DNA of 64,000 bases from NCBI GenBank assembly GCA_937876985.1, contig CALEFT010000020.1, positions 105,285-169,284 on the forward strand, read 5' to 3'. Position numbers and translations under genes: made by a program. The stretch is from an uncultured Clostridia bacterium. GTDB lineage: Bacteria; Bacillota; Clostridia; Saccharofermentanales; Saccharofermentanaceae. The notes under the pieces are model-generated. The model worked only from the letters and a program-made list of their open reading frames with translations, had not been told where the DNA came from and searched no databases. Below are positions 44,429 to 53,198 of the stretch, piece after piece (the stretch's first letter is position 1; every line of letters starts with the position of its first letter).

Positions 44429-45046
44429 TTACATAAATTCACTAAACGAACTCATTGTATCATCATCAGAAACCACATTAAGTTCTCCGCTATCGTCAGC
44501 TTGTGTTTCTTGTGAATCATCAGCCTTAGTTTCTCCGGAAGGTTGTGAAGCGTTTGTCTTAGTGTCAGCACCCTCCTCCTTCTTCTTAAGAAGGTCTTCT
44601 ACTGCTTGCTTCTGCTTAGCACGACGTTCCATACGCTGACGCTTAAGTTCTTCTTCCTTCTCCTTCTCCTTAGCAAGCTCATCAAGATGTCTTTGTATTT
44701 CTGCCTTCTTGTCTTTATCTTCGATAGATGCTGCAGCAGTTTCTCTAAGATTATCCATTGTAACAGGCGCTACTACATTTCTGTTCTTAATTTCATCCAT
44801 CTTACGCTGGCTCTCAAGATTAGCCTCATCAACTGCTTGCGCAACTTCAAGACCAAGCTCTTGTAAATGTTTAATTTCTTCTGGTGTAAGATCCTTAGTA
44901 GTAACAACTTTAGTTTCTCTTTCCTTACGAGAAGAAATAGATACTGTTAGCTCTCCTGGATCACTATAATCAGAAGATGCGTCAAGAATCTGCTTCAAAT
45001 CCGGCATTGGAACGCCAGGTAGAATCTTATATTTCCTTTCTGCCAT
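44429..45046 (-). CDS. Charged coiled-coil protein of the kinase/phosphatase cassette
   Basis: A 205-aa soluble protein of unknown function. After an N-terminal part (AERKYKILPGVPMPDLKQIL) comes a segment KDLTPEEIKHLQELGLEVAQ, then a long Lys/Glu/Arg-rich helix (about residues 75-155, with EKEKEEELKRQRMERRAKQK) that is almost surely a coiled coil. The acidic, Ser/Asp-rich tail has many possible phosphorylation sites (ADDSQETQADDSGE). The start at 45046 is set by GGAGGGG eight bases upstream. It is 27 bp from the PP2C gene. Because it is co-transcribed with a kinase and a phosphatase, it could be their substrate; that is inference only. Confidence 0.75.
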   Translation of the reverse strand: MAERKYKILPGVPMPDLKQILDASSDYSDPGELTVSISSRKERETKVVTTKDLTPEEIKHLQELGLEVAQAVDEANLESQRKMDEIKNRNVVAPVTMDNLRETAAASIEDKDKKAEIQRHLDELAKEKEKEEELKRQRMERRAKQKQAVEDLLKKKEEGADTKTNASQPSGETKADDSQETQADDSGELNVVSDDDTMSSFSEFM

Positions 45047-45073
45047 TTTACCCCTCCAACAACTTAACACTTG

Positions 45074-46174
45074 TTAATTAAGAATGTTTATAATTATTAT
45101 AACCCCAAAAATTAACGCAATTATTCCAAAAACTATTAACAATAAATCAATTCTGAATGGTCTACGTTTACTAATCTTTGAAATCTCGTCTTGTGTCTGC
45201 TCTCTAGGTTCAACCTCTCTTTCTTCATTCTTATCATCATAGTTAGCAGGCTTATCACCCAAAGCAACACTCGCTGGTTCATTTTGAATCTTATACTGAG
45301 CTTCTTCGATAATAAGTTTAGCTTTCTTTACAAGTGGAATCATTTCCTTCTGAAGAACCTTGAAACTATCCTCACTTCTAGGAAAAGCATCGGCTGACTT
45401 AGGATATTCATTAAGATCAGGCATCTTCGTATTATTGAAATAGATAGTTGCAAAAGAAGCATCGTCACTTACATTACTTGCGCCAACAATATATTTCTCA
45501 AGTACACTCTTAATCTCTTCTTCACAAGATTGCCTGCCCTTAGCTAAAGTCTCGCACATTCTGGCAATAACAGGCTTTACAAATCCAGATGTGTCATCAT
45601 AAACCATATCTTGAACACCATCAGTCATAGCACATATCGCATGAATATCATCTGTTGTACCCTTAATAAATCTAAGATAATCTGACGCATGTGGAGCAGT
45701 AACAAAGAAAGTAGAAGAAGCATCAGTTCCGTTCTGCGGCATAGTAACTGGAACTATCCCACTTGGAGTAACCTTAGCAATTAATCCATCTCCAATATGC
45801 CCAAACATAATTCTTCTATCCTTTACGGCACAGAATAATAATGTACAAGAAAGCTTGTCAATAGAATCAAGATTATGTTCAGTAATCAAATCTGCAAATT
45901 TGGTATGAACAGCAGCAATAATCAACGCACGAACAGCAGCCTCTCTACACTCGTTATAGAGAGCATCAAAATGATTTATCAATAAATCAGAAACAACTTC
46001 TACCGCAGCCTTAGAACCGTATCTGGCATGAGTATATTGTTTACTTCCTGCACCATCAGCAACACAAATAACACTAACACCATTGCGTGTAATAGCAATT
46101 GATGCATCTTCACATGCAACACCACGCTGAAGATGTTTCTTACCGATCAATGTAACAGCAGCAACATCTGGCAT
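45074..46174 (-). CDS. PP2C-family protein phosphatase with C-terminal membrane anchor
   Basis: A 366-aa serine/threonine phosphatase. Metal-binding motifs are GVACEDASIAI, VICVADGAGSKQYTHARYGS (D40), FGHIGDGLIAKV, ICAMTDGVQDMVYD and SDDASFATIYFN, so it should be active. After the catalytic domain (about 250 residues) comes a charged linker and one C-terminal membrane helix (DLLLIVFGIIALIFGVIIII), with only a few residues beyond. The enzyme would face the cytosol, tethered to the membrane. It sits between the VWA gene (11 bp) and the coiled-coil gene (27 bp). It most likely reverses phosphorylation by the kinase encoded upstream. Confidence 0.88.
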   Translation of the reverse strand: MPDVAAVTLIGKKHLQRGVACEDASIAITRNGVSVICVADGAGSKQYTHARYGSKAAVEVVSDLLINHFDALYNECREAAVRALIIAAVHTKFADLITEHNLDSIDKLSCTLLFCAVKDRRIMFGHIGDGLIAKVTPSGIVPVTMPQNGTDASSTFFVTAPHASDYLRFIKGTTDDIHAICAMTDGVQDMVYDDTSGFVKPVIARMCETLAKGRQSCEEEIKSVLEKYIVGASNVSDDASFATIYFNNTKMPDLNEYPKSADAFPRSEDSFKVLQKEMIPLVKKAKLIIEEAQYKIQNEPASVALGDKPANYDDKNEEREVEPREQTQDEISKISKRRPFRIDLLLIVFGIIALIFGVIIIINILN

Positions 46175-46185
46175 ATAAACACCTC

Positions 46186-46908
46186 TTATTCTTCAATGAA
46201 CTTAAAGAAATCATCTACGTCTACTGACTCACCTTCAGGCTCAGTAGACATATTGTACAGTGCATCATCACTAGCGCCGGAAGAAACAACTGAAGAAGAT
46301 GATGAACCAAGGAACTCAAATAGCTTACCAAATTCAGCAGAAGCAACAGAGATAGGCTCTGGCCTCTTGATAGACAAACGCTTCAACAAATCAAAATCAA
46401 CAGCATTGCCAACACCGATGTTAAATACAACTAGCCGATCACGTGACTCAAGATCATTACAAGCTTGAACAGCTAATTCATAGTTTGCCATTGCATTAGG
46501 GCCTTGTGGAGCACCATCTGTAATAACTACAATCCATGGCTGATAGTACTTGATTCCCATTTCTTTGTAGCCTTCTTTTCGAGCATTAAGAAGTTCAAGA
46601 GCAGTAAGAACACCTTCACCGATTGGTGTCAAAGAAGTAGATGCAGAGATTTCTGGCAAACTCTTTTCCTTACTAATCTTTCCAAAAGGCAAAACAATGT
46701 CAACCGAAGAACCAAATGTAATAATAGCTATATCTGTAGCAGAACGAGTATCGTCGTTAGCCTTGATGGATGCAACGAAGCTCGCAAGTCCATTATTAAG
46801 CTGACGAATTGGTTCACCTTGCATAGAACCAGATGTATCTAGACAAAAACAAATTGGCAATCTCCTTTTTGTACTATTTCCAAAATCTTGACTACTAAAA
46901 CCTTCCAT
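46186..46908 (-). CDS. von Willebrand factor A domain protein, TerY-like
   Basis: A 240-aa soluble protein. The metal-ion-dependent adhesion site is intact: DTSGSM at residues 24-29, a threonine in STSLTPIGEG and the aspartate in VVITDGAPQG. The phrasing RRLPICFCLDTSGSMQGEPI with QLNNGLASFVASIKAND is typical of TerY-type VWA proteins. After the domain come about 45 residues with a serine run and an acidic end. It lies between the kinase (15 bp) and the phosphatase (11 bp), giving the kinase-VWA-PP2C order. VWA proteins of this type scaffold protein assemblies; the ligand here is unknown. Confidence 0.87.
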   Translation of the reverse strand: MEGFSSQDFGNSTKRRLPICFCLDTSGSMQGEPIRQLNNGLASFVASIKANDDTRSATDIAIITFGSSVDIVLPFGKISKEKSLPEISASTSLTPIGEGVLTALELLNARKEGYKEMGIKYYQPWIVVITDGAPQGPNAMANYELAVQACNDLESRDRLVVFNIGVGNAVDFDLLKRLSIKRPEPISVASAEFGKLFEFLGSSSSSVVSSGASDDALYNMSTEPEGESVDVDDFFKFIEE

Positions 46909-46923
46909 AATGTCTCCTCCTAG

Positions 46924-48672
46924 TTATTTATTGCCACCAAAAAGCTTAGAGAATAGTCCCTTCTTCTCAGGTTCTTCTTCCTCAGGCAGATTTGTTGGTG
47001 CACTGCCACCCATTTTTGGAACGAAAGCTGAACTTGGCTTTGGTGGAGTAGTTTCCTTCTTTGTTTCTTGACTACGATTAGAGTTAAACGAGCCACTGTA
47101 ATTATTGTTGTTAATATTCGTACCAGCAGCCTTTGCAAAAGGATTATTATCACCAGCATAAACAACATTATCGTGCAAAGAACCCTTCTGCCACTTATTA
47201 GTTTTGTTCTGATTATCTTCTATAACTACTTTCTTATAGTTCATCTTTGGGAAAACCTTATATGCTTCATTATCCTCGAAAGCACGCTTTTGTAAGTTTT
47301 CCTTATATTCCTGAAGCGCAAAATACCATTCAATCGCTTCGTGATTCTTGCCTAATCTAAACACGTCATAAAGCATATTTCTGATATTCTCAGGAAGATA
47401 TTCCCAAATATACTGATATCCACCAAGTGGAATAAAGTCGATATTGCTATTATCCAGAGTATATGGGAAAGCCTTATCCAGAATTTCTTCACGTAATGTT
47501 TCCTTACCCTTACGTCTCGCATATGGATGAAGTCCACAGAAAAGCACAGAGAATACAAGCATAGAAATGCAATAATCTTCATGCTTTGGCATTCTAATAA
47601 AATCAATGAAATTCTGTCCCCATAGCTCAGGAGAAGTGAATTCCTCGGTACCTACAGGACAAGGTAAATTACCAACCTGACAGCTATCCATATCAATCAA
47701 ATACACTGACTTCGAAGAATAGAGCATCGCATTTTTAAGTTGAATATCACCAACAACGATATCATGCATATGAAGATATATATATTTCTCAAGCAAATTG
47801 ATAATTGTCTCGACCACATCGATTCTCTTCCAATCAGGAAAAGCATTTGTTATAGCATCTGGTCCATCAAATATATTACCAAGAGTATTTCCTCTACCAG
47901 CTATCATTGTATAACCTACTGGAACACCCCTATAAAACAGCAAGTCCTGTGGCCAACAAATCTCGGCTGTTTTTATATTAAGTTGAACCATCTTTGTAAG
48001 TTTGCTCCATCTAAGTGGAGTAATAACACCACGATGGAATATCTTAGCTACAATTCTTGGATTATCTGTCTTAAAGACCATTCCTTCAGCACCATTATTT
48101 ATGCGATCACCAAGAGTAACTATCTCCTGTTTACCTGTAGATACTTTATCACCTACACTACAAAAAACTTTGGAATCCAAAAATTCAGTACGCTTAGCAA
48201 TTGGAGAAGGAAGTATGTCTCCAATTTCCTTTATATAAGAATTGATGCTCTCATAAAGTAAAATCTCACCTTGTTCTGCAAGAAGCAACTTCTTATCTGA
48301 ACTTAAGTTTTGTTCAATAATTCTCTTGAAAATAGCACTGTTATTTGTTGTAAGAAAGAATACATCATCAATCTTATTTAATTCACGGATGAATTCACCA
48401 GAAGACAACGCCTGTAATTCATGGAATTTCTTATTATTAATTAGAGAGCTTACCAATTCTCTCATTGCATTGTTAACAATCGTAGACTTCTCATCTACTT
48501 GATGGATAAAGCAATAGTGCTTAAGAACAAAATCCTTACCAACATATACATCACAATCATTATCTACAGCGAATTCAATGAATTCCATAAATAAACGACT
48601 GCCAGCATATTCACATAAGAATGAATAATCAATAGCTATTGTCTTACAATGACCCAACATATTTAACTGCAT
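46924..48672 (-). CDS. Protein kinase-like protein with unassigned N-terminal domain
   Basis: A 582-aa protein. Residues about 185-480 form a serine/threonine kinase fold: glycine loop INNGAEGMVFKT, ATP-binding lysine K210 in RIVAKIF, catalytic loop HDIVVGDIQLKNAML (D309, N314), metal aspartate D327 in YLIDMDSCQ in place of DFG, and SPELWG for APE. It should therefore be able to phosphorylate. Residues 1-180 form a separate domain (IAIDYSFLCEYAG, DVYVGKDFVLKHY, DDVFFLTTNNSAIFKRI) whose alternating pattern recalls a PIN-like fold, but the acidic residues are not convincingly complete. The C-terminal about 90 residues are low-complexity (Asn, Ser, Pro, Glu). It is the first gene of the cassette, 50 bp after lysA. 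Confidence 0.82.
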   Translation of the reverse strand: MQLNMLGHCKTIAIDYSFLCEYAGSRLFMEFIEFAVDNDCDVYVGKDFVLKHYCFIHQVDEKSTIVNNAMRELVSSLINNKKFHELQALSSGEFIRELNKIDDVFFLTTNNSAIFKRIIEQNLSSDKKLLLAEQGEILLYESINSYIKEIGDILPSPIAKRTEFLDSKVFCSVGDKVSTGKQEIVTLGDRINNGAEGMVFKTDNPRIVAKIFHRGVITPLRWSKLTKMVQLNIKTAEICWPQDLLFYRGVPVGYTMIAGRGNTLGNIFDGPDAITNAFPDWKRIDVVETIINLLEKYIYLHMHDIVVGDIQLKNAMLYSSKSVYLIDMDSCQVGNLPCPVGTEEFTSPELWGQNFIDFIRMPKHEDYCISMLVFSVLFCGLHPYARRKGKETLREEILDKAFPYTLDNSNIDFIPLGGYQYIWEYLPENIRNMLYDVFRLGKNHEAIEWYFALQEYKENLQKRAFEDNEAYKVFPKMNYKKVVIEDNQNKTNKWQKGSLHDNVVYAGDNNPFAKAAGTNINNNNYSGSFNSNRSQETKKETTPPKPSSAFVPKMGGSAPTNLPEEEEPEKKGLFSKLFGGNK

Positions 48673-48722
48673 AAAACACCTTACCGTTATTAAACCCCAA
48701 AACCTTATCTAACGGATAAATA

Positions 48723-49982
48723 CTACGGATATAGCGAAATCAAATCCTCAAAGGTCTCTCTACGACGAATGATACGGACATTTCCTCCTTCCTCGATTAA
48801 CACTTCACAAGCTCTTGGTCTCGTATTGTAATTAGAACTCATAACATATCCATAAGCACCGCTATCAAGAACACAAACTAAGTCCCCACTCTTAATTCTT
48901 GGTAGCAATCTATTCTTAGCAAGAATATCACCAGTTTCACAAATGTTACCTGTTACTGTTACTTCTTCTAAATCATTCTTATTCAAATCATCAGGATCAA
49001 CAACTACACCATCCCTAATAATCTCAACATCATGCCAAGAATCATAAAGTGTAGGTCTTGCAAGCACATTCATTCCTATATCAGTACCTGCATACTGACG
49101 TCCTGCATTTTGCTTTGTCGCATAGACAGTACCTAATAGTACACCGCCTTCTGCAACATTGTATCTACCTGGCTCTGTCTTAAACAAAGGCTGATATCCA
49201 ACCTTCTCAACGAATTCATCAAGTATATCGTCAAATTTCGAAGCTAGAGCATCCATATCAAATTCCGCTTGTCCAGAAAGTTTCTGATATGGAATTCCAT
49301 AGCCACCTCCAAAATCAATGAAATCAAGCTTCTCAAACTTTGTAGCAAATACAAGCAAATTATTTACTGCCTGCAAGAACAATTCAGGCTCCATAAACAA
49401 AGAACCAACATGTTGAGAAATACCAACGATTCTCATATCATATTCTTTAGCAATTTCAATCGCTCTATCAATATCATTAGCAGCAATAGCAAACTTAGTG
49501 TTCTTACCAGCTGTTACAACCTTCTCGTGATGACCAGCACCAACACCAGGATTAATACGAAGGGCAACATTACCCCCGCGATTAATTGAACCTATAACCT
49601 CAAGCTGCTCTAAGCAATCTGCTGCAATAAGAATTCCATTATCAATAGCAAACTTCAATTCTGATATAGCAACATTATTAGGAACAAACAAAATTACATT
49701 TGGCTCATATCCAGCCATCAAAAGCAATCTTAGTTCGTTCTCACTCATTGCATCAGCATATAACCCTGAATCACGTGCAATCTTCAAAATCTCAAGATTT
49801 GAATTAGCCTTTATCGAAAAGTTAACCTTATTTGGATGACGTCTGATTGCAGTTTGAACCTTCTTCATCTGTCTTCTTAGAATTCTCTCGTTATATACGA
49901 ATAGAGGACTTCCAAACTTTTCGATTAAGTCCTTAGGGTTATTTCCTTCAAAAAAATTTGTACTATTGATTACACTTGCCAT
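48723..49982 (-). CDS. lysA: Diaminopimelate decarboxylase
   Basis: A 419-aa PLP enzyme that makes lysine from meso-diaminopimelate. The PLP lysine is K58 in VNFSIKANSNLEIL; the phosphate-binding glycines are in IDFGGGYGIPYQ. The substrate motif is EPGRYNVAEGG, and the catalytic cysteine is in GNICETGDILAKN. GAGGAG precedes the ATG. It lies 33 bp after the MutS-like gene and 50 bp before the kinase gene, with no clear terminator on either side. Confidence 0.94.
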   Translation of the reverse strand: MASVINSTNFFEGNNPKDLIEKFGSPLFVYNERILRRQMKKVQTAIRRHPNKVNFSIKANSNLEILKIARDSGLYADAMSENELRLLLMAGYEPNVILFVPNNVAISELKFAIDNGILIAADCLEQLEVIGSINRGGNVALRINPGVGAGHHEKVVTAGKNTKFAIAANDIDRAIEIAKEYDMRIVGISQHVGSLFMEPELFLQAVNNLLVFATKFEKLDFIDFGGGYGIPYQKLSGQAEFDMDALASKFDDILDEFVEKVGYQPLFKTEPGRYNVAEGGVLLGTVYATKQNAGRQYAGTDIGMNVLARPTLYDSWHDVEIIRDGVVVDPDDLNKNDLEEVTVTGNICETGDILAKNRLLPRIKSGDLVCVLDSGAYGYVMSSNYNTRPRACEVLIEEGGNVRIIRRRETFEDLISLYP

Positions 49983-50015
49983 TCAAAAAACTCCTCAAAA
50001 TTAATTCAACTTTTA

Positions 50016-51824
50016 TTATATCACTATACCTACTAATTTCATAAGATATTTCGCATTAGAAATATGCGACACACCCTCTCGAAGAATATAATTGAAAACA
50101 ATTGAATCCTCTGTATATTCTTCTGAGAAATAATAGAATACCATGTTATTCATTTTCTGTGCCTCGTCGCAAAGGGCGTAGTCATGAGTAGTCATAAGAC
50201 CAATAATTTCAGGCTTATTAAGAATATTAAGTACCGTTCTTGCACCATCTGTTCTATCAGCAGAATTCGTTCCTCTGAAGATTTCATCAATAAGATATAG
50301 AAGTGGCTTATCCTCTTTGCTAGCCTTCACGATTCCAGAGATTCTTACAAGTTCAGCCTTAAAGGTGCTCATCTCTTCCTTCATTGAATCAACGATTCTC
50401 ATTGAGCTCATTATCCTCATTCTTCCAAGTTTAAGACTACTAGCAGGAACATTAGCTCCAGCATAAGAGAGCAAACTCAAAACACCAATCGTTCGAATTA
50501 ATGTAGTCTTTCCAGACATGTTCGAACCAGTAATCAAAGCGCTCTTAGAATCAAGAGTAATAGAATTAGAAACAACCTTGTCTGGCTTAATTAACGGATG
50601 ATAGATTTCCTTTCCAGAAAAGACAGATTGCTTCATATCACTAGCAACAAATTCTGGCTTCGATGTTTTATCGAGAATAATCTCGACCATTGAAAGTGAC
50701 ATCATTTCTTCTATTATTGCCAAAGCAGAAATATCACTTTCAAAATCTTTACCATGTTCATATGTCCATCTAATTAGTTTATCTGCACAATATAAATCGA
50801 ATGCGCAGAAAGCGTTTAATATTAGTGCCATTATTGGCTGATTACGGTACATACAAAGCTTACATGCCTTCGATAGAACAGCTAATTCTTTTGAAGGACT
50901 ATTATCACTACTTCTAGAAGAGAAAATTAAGCTGTGCAGATAATCATCCTCGATAGTTGTACTTTCTAACTTAGTAAATAGCTCTGCAATAGCAATCGTT
51001 TGCTTATTAATCCCTTCAACTGCCATGAAATAACTACTAATTTTATTAGCAAAAGCAAAACTTATGCATAAATTCACAGCAAAAACAGCTAATGCCGAAG
51101 CTGTAACAAATTTTGAACCAATAAACATAAGAATTAATGGAATAATCCAAAGGCTAAGACAAATAATAGGAATAATTCTATATAGATTATTAGGTTTGTT
51201 ATTATTCTCAGAAGCTAGTTTAACAATTGAAGCAAATCCCTTCTTACTCTTACCATTTCTAGCTATAGCCTGATACTCCTGTAGAAATACTGGATCCTTG
51301 GCTAGTTTAGAAATAGTAGCTTGCTTAGTAATTAAGGACTCTAAAGGCATGTTAGAAATATGACTATTCAAAAGCGTATCTGCAAACTTCTCTCTTCCGA
51401 TACTTGTTTCAGAGATATTAAACAATGCATATATTGATTCTTCTCCGAAAATATCAAGATCAATGCAATAATCATGAGTAGGTATCTCGAACTCTGTACC
51501 CTTATCAATAAGCTTAGAGAAATCTCTATCAATACGAGCAATATATTCGTCGTTTATATTCCTTAAATTTGTATAGAAAACAATTTTCTTTTGTAAACGA
51601 GAATGTTTTATACAAAAATAGATAAAGACAGCAATAAATAATAAAGCTATAAAATACATCCATATTCCATATGAAAGCTTGAAATTTGCTATTGCAATAA
51701 TTGCGAATAAACAAAATGAAAGCAACCTAATCAAGCTATAACGCTTGCTGGTTGTTTCCATTGTTGATATTTGTTTATTAAGCTCCTTAGTCCTTGATTC
51801 GTAAAAGTTCCTATCAAATGTCAT
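50016..51824 (-). CDS. Membrane-anchored MutS-family ATPase
   Basis: A 602-aa protein with two paired hydrophobic stretches (about residues 32-70 and 215-255) and a C-terminal MutS ATPase domain. Walker A is ITGSNMSGKTTLIRTIG (about 430-445), Walker B LLYLIDEIFRGTNSADR, and the switch region LMTTHDYALCDE. The mismatch-recognition and connector domains of MutS are missing, so classical mismatch repair is unlikely. Proteins of this layout are annotated as MutS-family in Clostridia and Bacteroidetes, with unknown role. It overlaps nothing but lies two bases from the Sir2 stop, so the two are coupled. Confidence 0.85.
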   Translation of the reverse strand: MTFDRNFYESRTKELNKQISTMETTSKRYSLIRLLSFCLFAIIAIANFKLSYGIWMYFIALLFIAVFIYFCIKHSRLQKKIVFYTNLRNINDEYIARIDRDFSKLIDKGTEFEIPTHDYCIDLDIFGEESIYALFNISETSIGREKFADTLLNSHISNMPLESLITKQATISKLAKDPVFLQEYQAIARNGKSKKGFASIVKLASENNNKPNNLYRIIPIICLSLWIIPLILMFIGSKFVTASALAVFAVNLCISFAFANKISSYFMAVEGINKQTIAIAELFTKLESTTIEDDYLHSLIFSSRSSDNSPSKELAVLSKACKLCMYRNQPIMALILNAFCAFDLYCADKLIRWTYEHGKDFESDISALAIIEEMMSLSMVEIILDKTSKPEFVASDMKQSVFSGKEIYHPLIKPDKVVSNSITLDSKSALITGSNMSGKTTLIRTIGVLSLLSYAGANVPASSLKLGRMRIMSSMRIVDSMKEEMSTFKAELVRISGIVKASKEDKPLLYLIDEIFRGTNSADRTDGARTVLNILNKPEIIGLMTTHDYALCDEAQKMNNMVFYYFSEEYTEDSIVFNYILREGVSHISNAKYLMKLVGIVI

Positions 51825-51826
51825 AA

Positions 51827-52615
51827 TTATTCTTTCTCATCTTCGTCAGTGTATGGAACAACTTCATCAAGTACTGAACCAATACTATCATGAATCGTTA
51901 ACAATGCCTGCAAATCAAGATGAGTAGAACTCTTATTAATGATAACAACATTATCATGATTCAAGAACTGAATGAATGTCGCTGCTGGATATACAGTTAG
52001 CGATGTTCCACCAATAATCATGAGGTCAGCCTTCTTAATGGCCTTAATTGCTGCATCAACTTTATCGTGTTCAAGATTCTCTTCATATAGAGTAACTGCT
52101 GGTCTTACCATGCCACCACACTTCTTACAACGTGGTATATCGGTAGTTTCCAAAATATAATCCAAAGTATATTGTTCATTACATTCCATACAATAATTCT
52201 TATGAACAGAACCGTGGAGTTCGATTGTTGTTGTAGATCCGGCCATTTGATGTAGGCAATCAATATTCTGTGTGATTGTTGCCTTAAGCTTTCCTTGCTT
52301 TTCTAATCTTACCAAAGCCTTATGTGCTTTATTAGGCAAAGCATCGGGATAACATAGTTTTCTTCTGTAGAAATCATAAAACTCTTCAGGATGATCAACA
52401 AAGAAAGAATGTGAAACAACATCAACAGCACGATACTTGAGACCACTTTCCTGATTGAATATACCTTCGCCACTTCTGAAATCTGGAATACCAGATTCAG
52501 TAGAAACACCAGCACCACCAAGGAAAACGATATTCTCTGCATCATTTATCAATCTCTTAAGTTGCTCAATCTTCTTCTCACGAGCTCCTTCATAGCGATC
52601 TAATCTTGTCTCCAC
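51827..52615 (-). CDS. Sir2-family NAD-dependent protein deacylase
   Basis: A 262-aa sirtuin. The NAD-binding motifs are FLGGAGVSTESGIPDFRS and TQNIDCLHQMAGS, and the catalytic histidine is in ELHGSVHKNY. The zinc cysteines are in YCMECNEQ and RCKKCGGMVRP. Both halves are intact. The probable start is a GTG at 52613-52615 with AGAGGT about ten bases upstream. Sirtuins use NAD to remove acyl groups from lysines and in bacteria also take part in phage defence when fused or paired with other proteins. Here it stands alone as a normal-length enzyme, tightly coupled to the MutS-like gene. Confidence 0.92.
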   Translation of the reverse strand: METRLDRYEGAREKKIEQLKRLINDAENIVFLGGAGVSTESGIPDFRSGEGIFNQESGLKYRAVDVVSHSFFVDHPEEFYDFYRRKLCYPDALPNKAHKALVRLEKQGKLKATITQNIDCLHQMAGSTTTIELHGSVHKNYCMECNEQYTLDYILETTDIPRCKKCGGMVRPAVTLYEENLEHDKVDAAIKAIKKADLMIIGGTSLTVYPAATFIQFLNHDNVVIINKSSTHLDLQALLTIHDSIGSVLDEVVPYTDEDEKE

Positions 52616-52685
52616 AAAGCCTACCTCTACTTCCTACCAAACTCAATAATACCAATTAATCATAACAAACAATTACAAGTCGTAA

Positions 52686-53108
52686 TTATTCGTGAGCATC
52701 AAAATCTCCGATGTCATCCATTCCAGAAGCACCATACATTTCCTTGCCAAGTACACGCTTCTCATCTCTTTCCTTCTCAACGATAGTAGAAAGAGCCTTC
52801 TTGATACGCTCTGGATTCTTGACGTTCTTGAGATCAAAACACTTGTGAGTCTGATCTGCTGTATCAAGATGAACTGTACCTACGCCAAAGATTCTCTGCC
52901 AAAAAGTCTTCTTCACTCCAATATCAAGAATTCTATAAAGAAGAACTTCATCCTCTTCGATAGTGAAGAAGCCTTTACGAACGTAAAGTCTGTTGTTATC
53001 AAAACTATAGATTGTGAAAGAAATAGGTAATCCGAAATAACGCTTACGGTCCTTCCATAGGATTGGATCTTTCTCAACATACTGACTTAGTCTATCTGGT
53101 TTTGCCAT
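52686..53108 (-). CDS. PH domain-containing protein (bacterial PH, DUF304-like)
   Basis: A 140-aa soluble protein. The core FTIYSFDNNRLYVRKGFFTIEEDEVLLYRILDIGVKKTFWQRI with GVGTVHLDTADQTHKCFDLKNV is the bacterial PH (bPH2/YdbS-like) fold (quoted in parts, key words RILDI and QRIFGVGT). Unlike many relatives it has no membrane helices. The C-terminus is acidic (DDIGDFDAHE). GGAGG lies upstream of the ATG, and a good promoter precedes it. It heads the run PH-Sir2-MutS-lysA. The function is unknown. Confidence 0.82.
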   Translation of the reverse strand: MAKPDRLSQYVEKDPILWKDRKRYFGLPISFTIYSFDNNRLYVRKGFFTIEEDEVLLYRILDIGVKKTFWQRIFGVGTVHLDTADQTHKCFDLKNVKNPERIKKALSTIVEKERDEKRVLGKEMYGASGMDDIGDFDAHE

Positions 53109-53140
53109 ATTCTATCCTCCATGTTTGTACTAATGCATAA

Positions 53141-53169
53141 ATTATAAACTTTTCGAGGGTGAGTGTCCA
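53141..53169 (-). promoter_or_regulatory. Promoter of the PH-protein gene, with the dispersed motif in its spacer
   Basis: TGGACA (53164-53169) and a perfect TATAAT (53141-53146) with a 17-bp spacer on minus. The spacer holds one copy of the dispersed motif (ACTTTTCGAG at 53148-53157 on plus). Confidence 0.82.
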
Positions 53170-53198
53170 CAAAAAGAGTGTTTCTAGTAATTTTATAT

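Noticed and set aside
48673..48722. Terminator between lysA and the kinase gene
   Set aside because: A weak CCGTTA/TAACGG hairpin is present but has no T-run on minus, so read-through is more likely.
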